From Lingula anatina (lineage: Eukaryota > Brachiopoda > Lingulata > Lingulida > Lingulidae): a stretch of 64,000 nt of DNA. The position numbers were made by a program, and so were the translations under genes. Of the stretch, positions 10,198 to 23,959 are shown piece by piece. The stretch lies in the NCBI RefSeq assembly GCF_001039355.2, contig NW_019775986.1, positions 33,870-97,869 on the forward strand. Direction: 5' to 3'. The first letter of the stretch is position 1; each line of letters begins with the position of its first letter. A model generated the notes under the pieces. The model saw only the letters and a program-made list of their open reading frames with translations, was not told the origin of the DNA and ran no database searches.

Positions 10198-12345
10198 GAC
10201 ACTGACTGAAAAATTCTTCCTTCAATTGTCTGGAAAATAGAATAATAAAAAGGCACAATACACACATTCAGTTAATCATTACCATTTTTATGTATATATA
10301 TCAGTGTTTCTACTGGTCTAAACTTTGTCTGTCTGGAATATTCCAGTCAGCATTTCCATGTGAAAAACACCCATCCAAATTGTCATTTTTATTGTTTATG
10401 TGTATTGAGTGAAAAAAAGTTATGCAACCTGAATCTTCCTAAGGAAAGCCCATGTTTATATAGATAGATTGATACAATATTATTATTATTATTTGAATTT
10501 TTCTTAAAAGAAAAGATCAAAATTTTCATTGGCAAAACACTTTTACTGAAAAAATTGCCAAATATTTTTGAGTAGTTCAATTATGTTTAATGATGATACT
10601 CAAGGACATAACTTGAATTAGAAAATGGCCATATCACCCTTTAAAGTTGAATGGGATACATTAAAATATACATATGTTAAATAAATCTTTGAGCCAAAGC
10701 ATGATATAGTTCAAGTCATCTCACAGGTTTATTTTGAACGGTTCCAACACAGGTACTCAAAGTGATTTGTATACTTTGATAAAGTCAGTTTGTTAAAAAA
10801 TTTTATGTCAAATAAACAAGAATAAGCTATTTAAATTCATTCATCACTCTTTAATTTGTCAAAGATTAGTTCAGCTGTTCTTGAAATTCATGTGTAAGTA
10901 TTGCCATATATCTTCAATATGAAAAGCAGCAACAGCACTGACATCAAATTATTACTGCATTAATTTTATGAAAAAAGGGAACATAATGTAATTTCTCAGT
11001 AAATACCAACAAACTTTATTAAAAGTACTGGTAACATTCACCAAATCAAAATGCTGTCTTTTGCCAGAAGAAATAATGATTTTTGCAGTTTGTCATAATA
11101 ATGAACATAATTGCACAAAAATGTAAAATCAATAAAGATTTCACAGGATTTGGAGGAAAGAGGGGTTACAAATAATGTACAACTAAGCAGTGCTGCAACA
11201 AATAAAAGCTGACAGAATTCACCTGTACATATTTTATGGTTATTTTCTTCTGAAATGCTGAAATGGAGTCAACTGCACAACACCATGTTTTGTGCATCAC
11301 TTTTGTTACAGTCTTGAAATGACCTTCCTGATGCGTAGAGTTTCATCCTCATCTACTTAAAGTTAACCCTACTTCACAAGGATTCCCGTACTTGAAACTA
11401 ATCTAGCATGATGCTATGCACTGATGTCAGACACTTAGTAGGCTTTTCGTGGATGATCCCCATTATACTTTTGCAATATGAGATTCTTTTACCACTTAGG
11501 CAGGGTTGTGAAAAATACAAAGCATCCTTAAAATATTTACCCCCCTTTTCAAACTTTTTAATCTTATAAACAAGTAACTATATCATATTAATCAATACTA
11601 GTAAGTCATCTTTGCTCCAGAATTAGAAGACACACTTCAAACAGAACAGAGTCCTTATCAATGAATCTCACGAGTGATGTTATGGATCCATCTAGTCAGC
11701 AAAAATTCAGTTACTATGGAACAGCTATAAATAGCTCACTTAAGTTGTTTTTTTAACCTTAGAAAGACAGGCAAAAATACATAAATGTGAAAATTTTAAA
11801 TGCATGTGGTAGCATAACTCTAGGGCTGTATGGATCATCTACCTTGGACAGTCTTTTGCAAAAAATCAAATATTACGTTTTATCTCATTAATACAGCCTT
11901 AAAACATAAATATTTCTAATCCTTTTGACTGGCAGTAAAGTGTTTTAAGTATAAAGGCACCAACATGGTACTTCTACCAAGGCTCTTCTGTTATAAAATT
12001 GGATGTGTATGGTAACAACTAGAAGAGCCCCTGGTAGAGTATCAAAATGGCACATGCTTGATAGATGTTAATAAACAAAACTATAATACTGTAAAACATC
12101 TAAAACATTGTACAAAAACAAAGTTAGCATATTCCAAATCATTTTGGTGGCAAGCAGAATGATATTAAATGTCTCTGATAAAAGGTCAAAATATTACAAG
12201 ATTAAATCTCATTAACATAGCCCAAAAAAGTATATTTCTAATCCTTTTGGCAATAGGACAGCTGTCAGATAACTACAGATATTAACAAAAGTTAATTTAC
12301 CATAACATGAAACGTAAATAATGTAGATGCTGCTGAGTAGTAAAT
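10198..12345. other. non-coding, AT-rich; probable 3' UTR of the DHHC gene at its right
   Basis: No exon was recognised. On the minus strand, downstream of the DHHC stop codon, the stretch is AT-rich. An AATAAA signal occurs at 11020-11015, which would give a 3' untranslated region of about 1.3 kb if it is used. Short similar segments containing 'taatcctttt' and '(t)ctcattaa' recur near 11885-11930, 12205-12245 and 12340-12365, so the area around the stop codon may consist of degenerate repeats. Confidence 0.4.
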
Positions 12346-13383
12346 TTAATATACTCCTAATCCTTTTTGTGGCAAGGGGAGTGGCAAAAATATGGAAATA
12401 TACCAAAAAGGCCCAAAAACATCCTTAAAATTGCAAAGCATTTCACTGTCGCTATATGTTAGTATTCCTTTCCAAGCTTCATATGTAGTCTGTCCTTGTA
12501 ATACAATGTAAAGCTGCCAGTAAAAGAAACCTGCTGCTGCCAGCCCACAAGTCAAGCATGCATAAAACACTCCTACTATTAACAATTGGTATGGAATTAC
12601 AGAACTTTCAAACCACCACCCATAGAGAGTATTTGGCAAGAGAGTTAACAGAGTAAACATTCCAAAGCTGATATTAAAATATTTCTTTAAATACATGGCG
12701 ATGATGACTAGGGAATAAAATGATCCAATGAACATGTAAAAACACCATAGTATAAAATATTTTTGATTGTAGAAGCCAATACAAGTGCACATGAAGAAAC
12801 AATGATGGTCACGTTTCAGGATGCATTCATTGCACAACAAACAGTGATGACTTCTTTTTGGAGCTAAAGCATTGCAGGAATCACACACTGTTGTATTTAT
12901 TTCTTCCGTTTCATTGTGCAAAGGACTTTTGGCATCCATTTCTGGTGTACCTGCACTGCTGCTGTTCATATTCTTATCTGCATCTTTTCGTCTGGTCACA
13001 GACTGATTTGAAATTTTGACTAAGTTTTTCTTTTGTTCATCAGTAGTTTTTCTTTTTCGTGAAGATATATTCCTTATTTCTGGTTTGTTCCATAATGGAG
13101 GTAGATTGTGAATTGATGAATCGGTTGTGATCACAAGTACAACGTTACCTACAACTTGTAGGAGTATAAAACACGTAAAAATGTCATGTTTCATAACTGA
13201 AGTAGCGAATTCTCCAAAGATAAAGGGGATCATTTCAAATAAAACCAGGTATGTAGTAAGCGATGTTAGGGTGCAAAAGTATGAGAAGGCAATTAAATTC
13301 CAAATGGCTAAAGCTTTCAATCTCCAATTACTGCCATTGCGTCCAAAAACACCGAAAATCCCCATTTTCTTGTAATCTACCAT
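12346..13383 (-). CDS. DHHC palmitoyltransferase, ZDHHC22/24-like, intronless coding region
   Basis: This 345-residue protein lies in one exon. DHHC enzymes attach palmitate to cysteines of target proteins at Golgi and other membranes, passing through an acyl-enzyme on the DHHC cysteine. Two membrane segments (about residues 23-58 and 66-88) precede a charged cytoplasmic loop. The cysteine-rich domain follows, with CDSCNALAPKRSHHC, then CNEC and RDHHC (D192-C195), with CxGF following. Two more membrane segments come next, and the family's TTxE motif is TTYE at 299-302. The HHCFF context and the CIGF..N...F run are closest in my judgement to ZDHHC22/24-type enzymes. I chose the ATG at 13383 (MVDYKKMG); the frame extends slightly upstream only through a TTG. 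The cytoplasmic loop before the domain is long. The gene is head-to-head with PLA2G6. Confidence 0.9.
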   Translation of the reverse strand: MVDYKKMGIFGVFGRNGSNWRLKALAIWNLIAFSYFCTLTSLTTYLVLFEMIPFIFGEFATSVMKHDIFTCFILLQVVGNVVLVITTDSSIHNLPPLWNKPEIRNISSRKRKTTDEQKKNLVKISNQSVTRRKDADKNMNSSSAGTPEMDAKSPLHNETEEINTTVCDSCNALAPKRSHHCLLCNECILKRDHHCFFMCTCIGFYNQKYFILWCFYMFIGSFYSLVIIAMYLKKYFNISFGMFTLLTLLPNTLYGWWFESSVIPYQLLIVGVFYACLTCGLAAAGFFYWQLYIVLQGQTTYEAWKGILTYSDSEMLCNFKDVFGPFWYISIFLPLPLPQKGLGVY

Positions 13384-14424
13384 ACGTTGGAGCAAGAGAT
13401 GGTGTGGACCACTTACCGGATGTTTGTTTCACCTAAAATAAAGACTTGGTGCGTCACACGAAACAAAAATAAATTTTAATGATTTTTTTACTTGCTTATC
13501 AAAACATATTCCGACGGAAAAACATTATATTTAAAAGGGACACGCTTATCATGTAAATACCCTATTGTAATCTTGAGAAATAAATTTCTCAGAATTCGCG
13601 ACTGAACTGCAGCACTGCAGCTGAGAGGTCGTGTAACAAGTAGGCTAAAGAGCACGTTTTAATGTTTCTGTTCATTCACTCTCAAACGTAGCTCTACATA
13701 ATAATTATGTGGACACTACATATATATATAACAACATATATTTATAGCCTTTCTTTGTGTTACATGTCCTTTGGTAGCTTGAGTTTATCTTGTGGCTTTT
13801 GATGTGGCCTTTCTTTCGAAGCACGACATCTGTAAATAAACATAGATCTACCATTGGGTCATTGATAAGTCATACATTTGGGAGACGAATATTGAAACTG
13901 TCGAATTTGACTGTAATTTGAGGTAGGTTGATTTTTTAACACCCGATCTATTTCATATGTAGTTATGCACGTGGTATCATCATTTTTGTGCTGCGAGTTC
14001 TTAGAGTTAGTGTTAAAATTTCAATGGTGGCCGCCCTGAAATAAAATCGTTTGTACAAGTATTGATGTACCCATAGGGTGGATCCATTGTCAAACTGTCA
14101 GACTATACCTTCTCTATTAATGCTAGGGACTTAAAATTGGTATACAGATAGCCACATATGTGCGTATGCATAAACTGTTTGAAATTGTATGCTTGAATAT
14201 TTAGATCATATACATGTACTACTAGTACTAGTACTTCCAGAAAAGCTACATGTACCACCCTTCATTAAATTTATAGATACTGTATTTAAGGAAGGGCTTC
14301 GGTTTCAGCTTCACACTACTATCAGCAATAAGGCATGTTGCCAGTCAGGTTTATTTAATATTAGATATACTGATGTATGCATAGAATAAATTATTAATAT
14401 AGTTTACTTAGAAGATCCATATAT

Positions 14425-14596
14425 CTGGGGTGGCGTTAGCAATTTTTTTCATTTAGCCAAATTACTACTTTTCATCGCTTTTTTGTCCAAATGGTTTAAA
14501 TTTGACTAAAATCAGTCATATTAACCCTATTTTGTTTAGCCAAAGTCAGTCAATTTTAGCATTTGGCTAAATTGGCGAGTGTTAGCGCTACCCCAG
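14425..14596. repeat. short inverted-repeat element with ctggggt ends
   Basis: The left end ctggggtggcgttagc followed by tttagccaaa is mirrored at the right by tttggctaaa...gttagcgctaccccag. The arms are about 37 bases with mismatches. The core also repeats 'tagccaaa' in both orientations. This MITE-like element lies in the PLA2G6 5' region. Confidence 0.6.
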
Positions 14597-14841
14597 CATA
14601 CTGTATATATATATATATATATAAAGACAGGAGATTTACCCATACCTCAGTTACAGTGGCATTGTATGTGTTGGAGATTAGAGGTACAGTTCACTGGTCG
14701 GTAAAATCAACTTGACCAAAGACCAAAAGCTTACCCTACATTATGCCAGCATAGGAATATTGATACTGTCCATTACTTTCAATGTTCTCAAGTTCAGGGT
14801 TGTGTATAATACATACCATGCAGTAGAATAGCAATATATTC

Positions 14842-14844
<3 letters not shown>

Positions 14845-14896
<52 letters not shown>
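14845..14896. repeat. CA dinucleotide microsatellite
   Basis: About 26 uninterrupted ca units, upstream of the first coding exon of PLA2G6. Confidence 0.95.
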
Positions 14897-14901
<5 letters not shown>

Positions 14902-15034
14902 AAAATGTCTTTACTAGTACTGAGTTTTCTTAGACAAAAATGTTGTGGATTTTATCTTTATTAAAAGATATCACCCACTCATTCAACCCTTTCAATCAGC
15001 TTCATATATATAGATAATTTTTTTAAATTTCAGT

Positions 15035-18000
15035 ATGGACTTCCTGAAGCGGGTTTATGGAGCAGCCCAAAATGCTGTTCAGTCATTCACAAATCCCTAC
15101 AAAATACAGGAAGTCAATTCCAAGAACTATGACAAGTGAGTGTGTATGATATTGGTAATGAAAACTACTACTACTACTACTACTACAAATTCCTGTTAAA
15201 GTACACGTATATATGTTATTACAGAAATACATACATACAAGCACACTTATGTGATAGATAATTGAAAAAAATACACGTAATATATGCACATGCACACATT
15301 CATAAATCCAAATATGCATGCACATTGTGATTCATGCTGAAAAAAAAAATTCCCACAACATATACTGCTACATGTATGTGAAAATTTTCCATTTTCAAAT
15401 GTTTCACCTATTCTGAAATCTAAAAGAATTTTTTTTTTTTTTTTTTTTTGAAAATTCAGTTCTAGTTTGGTGTGTAAAGAGGATCTGTTTGCCCTGTACA
15501 AGATGGGAAAAACCTATGATGCAATCGTGCGTTTTCCAGAACAAACTGATAAAGCTTTCAGGTAAGTATTAGACATGTTTATTTTTACTTCACTTATTGT
15601 CAACAAAATGTTCCAATAATTTGTACATACATGTCATTACATATATTGTATTTTTAATGCTTATCTTGTGTCCAGTTGTCAGTGGAAATGAGTAGAAAGA
15701 GGGTGAAAGCTAAAGTTAAAATGTCTTAATAATAATAATAATAATTTATTAAGCCAATAAAATACATAAAATAAAATTAGGTGACATGGATTTCTTTGAA
15801 AAACTGTGCAGCTCATTATATATACTGGTATCACTTCAGCCTTTTCAGACTTGAAAAAGAAATGGATGCATTGTCTCAGTTTACCAATTTACAAGAGAAA
15901 TTAAATCCTCTGGTAATGAGTAGCCACTCAGTACTTCAGAAAGACCAACTGCAAGAACTGATAGACTGCTTAAGAGAAAACCCAACTTGGTCTTGTGCTC
16001 ACCTTGCTACTCAACTTGGACTGAAAAATAGTCTCCGTCACCCTTCAGTTCTGTGGTGAGTTCACCAATTTAGAATAATATTAATTTACCAATCCATAAA
16101 GTTACATATACTGTGGCATGATATGGATTAGCTGAAAATGGGTCCAGGTCAATCCATGTACATTTTTGCTGCAAGTGTACATATTCACCAAATTGCCCCA
16201 AATATATAGTGGTATTCACAGTAGTACATTATACGCGACTACCCCTGATCCCACATTGTTTCTGGAGTGGCCTGCATTTTCAACTAAACACCTAAAATAT
16301 TCAGTCATAAGATCATTGATGTAATCTCCCATCCTTTTTATGAATACATTTTTTATAAATTTGGATTTATAATGTATATCTGATATAATAGTTTCATAAA
16401 CTCCGCTGATCCTAAAACTGGCTTGGCACCAATCCATTTGGCAGTGAAGAGCAACATGACAGATCTTGTCAAAGAATTGGTGGTGTGTCAGGCTCAAACA
16501 TCCCTAATTGATGCACTGGGGAACACAGCCTATCACTATGCTGCTGTAACAAATAGGGATATTATTAGGGTAAGACTTATAGTGAACTAGTTTTTCAATT
16601 AGTTGCCAAGTAAGGGTGTTTTTTTCAAACACATTTCATTTTTAGTACAGAGAATGTAGAGGTATTAATGTGTCAAGTTTAACAGTTTTATACCTGTCCT
16701 TTTCAAAAATCATTTTGTAATACTGACTGCATGGAACCTATGAACCTATAGTTAGATTTATATATGTGTACTCAATGTTTAACTGATCAGAAATTCCATA
16801 GAAAAATATTTTGGAGCTTTATTTTGAGATTATTTTCTAATGTCTTTTTTTTTTAATCCAGATACTTGCCACTCGTGATATTGCCAAAGTTGTGAACACT
16901 TGCAATGGGGAAGGTGAAACACCATTACATATTGCTGCACTGCACAACAAAGATGAGTGTTTAGATGAGCTTTTGATTCATGGTGCTGATCCTATGCTCA
17001 CTAATTCCTACAGGTTCCCAATACATTGTGCTACAAAAAATTCAAATATAAAGTGAGTTCAAGTGTTAGTATGCAATCAGTCAAAATCATTAAAACTTTT
17101 TTTTTAGATTAGGAAAGTATGTGACATGAGTGTAAAAAAATTGTTGAGAATCATTTTGTACTTTGAAACACTAAATCTTAATATTTAGAATTTTTTTTCA
17201 AATGTTTAAAGAAATATCATGATTGAACATATAATTGAAGGTGATTTTGTTTATTTATTTGTTTGTCATTTGTTTATATATTTATATATTTTTTCATTTC
17301 CTTTCGAAGATGCATAGAAATTTTAGTTAAGAGGTGTCCCAACCAGTTGACTATGCAAGACACAAAGTATGGTGGTGCTCCTATTCATTGGGCTAAAACC
17401 AAAGAGGTATTATGCATGCTATATTGCAAATGTTAATGTTTAGTGTTTAAGAAAATACCCTGTCACTTTTATGTATCTGATTAGAATGTTCATTTGATGT
17501 CGTTGTTGAGATATATATTACACATTTTTACAAGTCACTGATTACAATTAAAACATACCTACAGAACAGAATATGTGTGTTTACTTTCACATTTCAAAAG
17601 GTATAAAAGTTTTATTGAATACCAGAATAATGTCCTATGCTTATAAGGTATTACAAAACTTTATATTTTATAGCATGATTGATAACCTTTAATTTATGTT
17701 ATAACTTATAAAGGTTTTATTTTCTTTTGCAGACAGTAGCCTTGCTTGCAGACTTGGGGTGCGATACAAATGCTCGAAATTTTTCTGGTGATACACCTTT
17801 GCATATTATGATACAGAGAAAACGTGTGGAGTGTATAGTTGAATTGCTGTCACGTGGGGCAGATGCTAATGCTATTGGTTATCAAGGAAATACACTATTA
17901 CACTTGGCCCTTCTGGTAAATATTTCTTCATATTCTTTTAAAAGAAAGATAAATTCATTTGATAAAACAAAAGTTCAAGCATCATCATCAATTCATCATA

Positions 18001-21000
18001 TATCATTGTACATCTACATACCTGTCTCAAGAGAGTAACTTAGTCCAAACTTTAATGCCAATACAATATCTGCAGAATATTGGAAAAAGTTTTTCACATA
18101 ACTTGTACATTCTGTTTACACTTGTGTGCCTCAACATATCTCATTTACCTTTGATTTGAGTTTACTGCAACTACAAGTATGGTTCACTTTTGTCTTCGTC
18201 TTTTTTTTTTTGTGTGAAACATTTTTGCTGGACTTTGTTTATTATGATATGATTATTATGAAAATACTTTGATGAGAAACTCAAGAAGTATTATCATGGA
18301 AGAGCGTATTTCTTTAATGCCAGCAATTTGGTGTGCAACAAATTCTGATGTTTCAGACAGAAGATGTAGATGTTGTAAGATCCATCATTGTGTTTGGATG
18401 TGACGTGAATGCTGCTAATTCATTTGGAGTTATGCCTAGACACATTGCAGCTAACAGTTCAAGCAAAAGCAGGTAAGATATGATACACATTAACAAGGAA
18501 AGATTGTTGATTATGAAGATGGTTATAACAATTGGTTTTCAACATATCACAACTGCATCAATTATGTAACTTGCAACTTCAGTATTTTGTCTTTTAAAGT
18601 TAAAATAGGCAGTCTGTATGAATAGCTGCCTTCAAACAACTTTTAATATTTTGGCGCTAAAATATAATTGCTGTACTTTTTTGTTCTTAATTTCACTGAA
18701 TACAAATTATCTAGTTCACGCAAAAGTTAAGTTGTCACCTAGATAACATTTCTTATGGTTGTTACAACTCAGATATGATTAACGTTTCTCCTGTGCATGT
18801 ATGGGGTATGGGGAGTGTGAACACTGGACTTTTACAGCTTTACTAAGCACTAGTCACTATTCCTCTCGGTTCTACCATCTATGTGTCCTTTTAGATATAA
18901 TAAACTTAAGAGAGGGATGAGTGAGTTGGGGACTTGAATGCCTCTCTTGGAGCTCTTGGGTAAGGAAATTGGCAACTTTTTCTTTTCAAAGCCAAGGTTT
19001 TGTTTGTACTTGGGACTCCAGATATTAACCTGCATTTCCCACTTACAGGGATGCCCTGGTATACTGTCTTCATATGGTTGGTGCCCTGCGCTGTAGGGAG
19101 GGAATGCAAGGGTGTTCTGATGGTTGTAAGTCAGATGGAAAGAATGATGGAAAACCAGATGGAAAGCCAGCACCACCTCCTGATGAACCAGTCATGTGTA
19201 AGGATGTTTTGTACCAAGAAAGTGTGTAAGGGGACAATAAATATAAGGATAAAAAAGAACATTTACTTGCACTTGCTTAATTATGACAGTTGATTGCTTT
19301 TGTCAGGGGAAATCATACATATATGAACAATGCCTCCATGTTTATAATTTTAATTTTTATTGTATTTATCTTTATATGAATTTTGCATCAACTTCATGTG
19401 CAGTAAATTTGATATGGGTCAAAAAATCATGGATACTTATATAATTGATTTTGAATTTCAGTACATGAAGAGATGTTAAGAGATGCATTGGAAGGAACTG
19501 CTTCCTTTAATGCCTGGCATACCAGCATTGATCTAAAACAGAAAGCTGGACTCAGGGTATGCTCAGTTTAGTTTATATCTTCAAGCCTACAGTAACAGGT
19601 TGGATAGTGATGAGGCAAACCATCCCATTGTTGATATATTCTGACCAATCCCTTAATTTTGTCTCACCCATAAAACTTCTTGGACAAAAATCTAGAGGAC
19701 ACCATAATGGTTGTAACTATAATTATGTATTAAGTTCTCTGACCACTCATAAAATATTGTTATGCCAGTTGCCTTCTCTTGAAATGTGTAGACCAGGTGA
19801 TGAAAATAATTAATGAATATGATTTAGATACTGAAATAATCTTGCTTGAATTTTTTATCATGAATTATTTAAATTTCCCCTTTCAACTAAAACATTTATC
19901 TCTAGTTAAAAGTTGAAAAATCCCATTGCCTTGTTCACCTTGATAAATCCAGTAATTTACTTCACCTTGAATTTGTTGTGCCTAAGTTTTAAGATTGGTC
20001 TAAGCATGGTCCCACTTTTATCTTTAGGTACTGAGCCTTGATGGTGGAGGGATCCGTGGCCTGGTCCTTATACAAATACTGCTTGCCATTGAGCAGGCTG
20101 CAGGAAAACCCATACGTGAGATGTTTGACTGGTTTGCTGGGACAAGCACAGGGGGAATACTGGCCTTGGCTATTTTGCATGGTAGGAGATGAATAGCTAT
20201 TCATGTAATTATTTGTATCATATTGTATTATCAGATTTTTGTCATTTATCATTCAGCCTGAGTGACAGTTTGTTTGAGACTCACCTCCATAATCATCACT
20301 TTTAAATGTTTTTCAGGTGAACCACATAAAAGCAGTTGTTTATGTTATATAGTATATACTGTGAAAGTCGAGGTGTTTTCATAAGATCATACTTATACAT
20401 TGTTTTTTTTCCAGGCAAAACCCTGAGGTATACAATGGGACTGTACTTCCGACTTAAGAGTCAAGTATTTGTTGGAGGAAGGCCGTACAATTCAGAAAAA
20501 TTTGAGAGCTTTCTGAAGCAAGAATTTGGAGAAAACACAAAAATGACTGATGTAACTGAACCCAAGTTAGTACTCAGTCTTGTTCTGTGAGCTCTAGTTG
20601 TGAAACTGCATTGAATTTGTTTTTCAAATGTTTATCATGTTAAATAATATCTCTTGTATTAAAGATTTATATCAATATGATATGGATGCCTATGGTCCAT
20701 CACCATCATCCAAAATGTGTATTTAAAGGCCCATTTCATTAAAAAAAGTAAATGAAATTTTTGACAAAATTTTCTCTATGGTTTTTTTCAGTTTTCTTGT
20801 TTTTGTAACAATAATCTGTTAGCCTGCCAATGCATTTTAAAATTTTTAATGCACATATTTTTCTCTTTATTTCTTCCCTGTAGAGTTATGGTCACAGGTG
20901 TTTTGGCTGATCGTCATCCAGCAGAATTGCATCTGTTTAGGAATTATGTGTCCCCACGGAAAGCTGCCCAGTCCCCTTCCACATCCAAACCAACTGTGGA

Positions 21001-23166
21001 CACTAACAATTTTGAGCCCGTCAAAGGCCCTCATGGTAGGAACACTGCTTATTTTGCTATTTCTTCTCCTACTTCTGCTACTTATGTTTTTTTGTAGTTT
21101 ACTCCATCTTGGCAACATTAATACTTTTTTCATTATATATCTATTTCCACTCTCCAGGTTGATTCACTGAACAAATTGATAAAGAAAAAATGATCATTAA
21201 TGTATATTGTTGAAAATGTTTTAGTCTTTTAAATGGCGCCCAATATTATGCCAGCATGACCTAGGTATTTTACTTTGCAGTGGAATATGTAGACAGTACA
21301 TTATTTTCTTGTTAAGGTACTGGCACATGTTATAAAAATGGTATTAATGAAATGGAAAAAGAAGAACAACCCAAAAAAAGATGCATCATTTATTTAATTT
21401 TTATTTTTATTAATTGCATTGCCTGAGTTTTGACAAAATGATATTTGACATGAAGTTGAACAGAGATCCCCATTTTAAATATAGAGTACCATAGAGAATT
21501 AATTGATTATAGATACTTAGAAGCCACAAAGAAAACTAAAACAAATTTGTAGAAGGGTGTCCTTATTACAATTTTTATAGAACAGCCAGTATGGAGAGCA
21601 GCCAGGTGCACAGGGGCAGCACCTACCTACTTCCGTGCCATGGGAAGATTTTTGGATGGGGGACTTATTGCCAACAACCCAACCCTTGATTTACTGACTG
21701 AGATCTGGGAGTACAATATGGCACTTAAATTTTTAGTAAGTCAGAAATAACATGATGTTAATGGCAGACATGTACATCACAAATAAACTAAATAATTCCT
21801 ATCATTTTTTTTTTCGCTTAAGAATGGCTGATGCAGATATTAGTGTCATGATTTAAAATTTTGACTTGTCTTATGCAGGTTGCTAAAGAATATTGATTTA
21901 TTATATTATATCAACATTCAAAGTTATTATTTACTTTACAATATGAGAATTAGGGTATCGATATTTCCTTGAGAATGGTTTTCACTAATTATTTGTGGCA
22001 AAGTCTGTGCAAAATAATGACATTAATCAACACTGTAATTGATTATTATCTTGTTTGTTTTGGTATGGGGGACATACAATATTCTTCATCATTACAAGTA
22101 AAGCTTCAGATTTTAGATAACAGAGGACGTAATCTTGAATAAACTATTAAATTTGTACACTGCAATTATATTTGTTTTTCATTTTAGAATCAGGAAAGTA
22201 AAATGCGCCCCTTAGGTCTTGTGGTCTCTTTAGGCACTGGGCGCATCCCAGTGACTCCTGTGTCAAACTGTGATGTTTTCAGACCAGGGGGACCAATAGA
22301 TCTTGTCAAGTTAGGGTTTGGAGCTCAGGCATTGACTAATTTGCTGATAGATCAGGTAAGAGAGGCAGAAAAAATATTGTTAAAAAAAAACATGTTTATG
22401 TTACAGTAAGTGAATTGTAAAACTTTTAAGTCATTTGTGCCCCAGGTATTAACTGCATTGTTGGTTGACTTGTTTATTGCATACAGAAAACATGAATAGG
22501 ATAGAAAATTATTTATGTAACTTACCTGTTTTGCAAAGAGCAGTATGAATTCTAATAAGATCACAAGTGATTGTGTGCACATTTTACACTGGCATATGAC
22601 AAAGGTGATTTATTGAAGATAAAAGACATGAACATTTTAAATTATACATGATGCATGATTTATTGAATTATGACAAAAACCACTTATTTGTCTAAAAAAA
22701 AGTGCATGCCAGTGTGAACACAACATTGAATTAGAGGTTTGATGGAAGCAAATAGATAAACTGTACAATTATAAGATGCAAGGCCATCTTTATTTCAGGA
22801 ATTGAAAAATTTGATGATAGTGTTTAGGAATGGGGTAATTTTAATTCAAAATATACATTTACCTGTACTACATAAAAACTACGTAACATCTTTCAGGCCA
22901 CACAAGCAGAGGGCCGTGTAGTAGATCGCTGTCGAGCCTGGTGTGCCATGGTCAACATCCCATTCTTTCGCTTCAGCCCTCAGTTGTCAGATGATATTTC
23001 TTTGGATGCCACTGAGGACACCATTCTTTGTAGAATGCTGTGGGACACTCAGGTGTATCTTTATCAGAATCGTGAGAAAATAAATCACCTAGCAAGAGTG
23101 CTTACTTCCCTTGATGGGGGTAGAAAAAATGAAGGAATCATGGAATGGAAACAGGCAGTTTGCTGA
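15035..23166 (+). CDS. PLA2G6: calcium-independent phospholipase A2 beta (group VI), 16 coding exons, 822 residues
   Basis: The enzyme hydrolyses the sn-2 ester of phospholipids without calcium and acts in membrane remodelling and mitochondrial lipid repair. Coding exons: 15035-15135, 15460-15561, 15849-16055, 16392-16569, 16862-17052, 17310-17406, 17733-17915, 18357-18472, 19049-19197, 19462-19556, 20028-20181, 20415-20565, 20884-21035, 21581-21735, 22188-22355, 22897-23166. All junctions are GT/AG, and together they make exactly 823 codons with the stop (human 806 residues). Exons 4-8 encode ankyrin repeats, for example [20 protein letters not shown] and [21 protein letters not shown] Lys/Gly/Pro-rich linker in exon 9 leads into the patatin-like domain. 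That domain has the nucleotide-binding-type loop DGGGIRG (478-484), the nucleophile elbow GTSTG (Ser513) and the catalytic Asp in DGG (Asp651), completing the Ser-Asp dyad. The gene appears complete and functional. Confidence 0.97.
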
Positions 23167-23337
23167 CAGATTTGTAAAAAACCACATCATAAACATTCTT
23201 ATTATTTCTAATAATCGAACAACTGAGTAAAAGTATATTGAGTATATTGTGATAAGCATTCCTATAAAATGAAGAAGTGAATTTTTATTTCAGATATTTC
23301 ACATTTACAAAAATGAATATTTTTGCTTATTTTATTT

Positions 23338-23559
23338 ATCAGCCCTCCCAAGGAGGTTATGTTTTTGATAATACTTGTCTTTATGTTTGTCTGTCTGTTA
23401 GCAACATTATGCAAAATGTTATGGACGGATTTTTATAAAATATTCAGGATAGGTATGAGGGGCTCTCTTTGAATCAATTAGATCTTGGTGATGATCCTTC
23501 ATTCAGTTGATTAATAAATTCTCTTGCTAGAGGTCTGCATTCATTGAGTGCTTTTCTAG
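23338..23559. repeat. 'aaggaggttatgttt' dispersed repeat, copy 1
   Basis: It begins cccaaggaggttatgttttt and ends gaggtctgcattcattgagtgcttttctag. The same start and end occur in a longer copy at 58145-58554, with ccgccaaggaggttatgttt at its start. I recall repeats with these ends from other animal genomes but cannot verify that here. There is no coding capacity. Confidence 0.6.
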
Positions 23560-23959
23560 ATGTTATTATTTTGTATGTGTGAGCTTTTGGAACATGTTTA
23601 CATTTAACAGTAAAAGGTTTAAGGTAAAGGATGGATGGTATGGAACAAGTTTTATTTTTCAAACTCAGAAGGGAAATGTTGATAATGACGCCAATAATGT
23701 TATTGTTTGCTTTGAATATCAAATAGTATGAATTTGTACTTTGACCAACGGTAACTATTGCAAGAACTTCAAAATTTAAAAAAGAAAAATACAAGGGAAC
23801 CAAGTACTTACCAAATGGCTTTTCCAAAATAAAAGTAGAAATAAATTGTAACTATATATATATGTATATTCGTTAAGGTTCTGAAAAACGATCTATGGAA
23901 ATAAAATGCTTGAAGAACTAGATATTTAAGAAATACTTGATTTTATGATTACATAGATC

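Larger units (their letters stand above)
13384..15033. other. head-to-head intergenic region between the DHHC gene and PLA2G6
   Basis: Transcription diverges from this 1.65-kb interval. PLA2G6 must have at least one non-coding first exon here, because its start codon lies one base after a splice acceptor (cag at 15031-15033). I could not place that exon; 'gaggtaggttg' near 13920 is one possible donor. The DHHC start and the PLA2G6 5' exon could share a promoter near 13420-13900. The interval also holds an inverted-repeat element and a CA microsatellite. Confidence 0.45.

Noticed and set aside
13127-13375. Open frame on the plus strand within the DHHC exon
   Set aside because: It is the shadow of the strongly supported DHHC coding region on the other strand.
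16216-16497. Minus-strand open frame over a PLA2G6 exon
   Set aside because: The plus strand encodes a clear ankyrin-repeat exon with matching splice sites.
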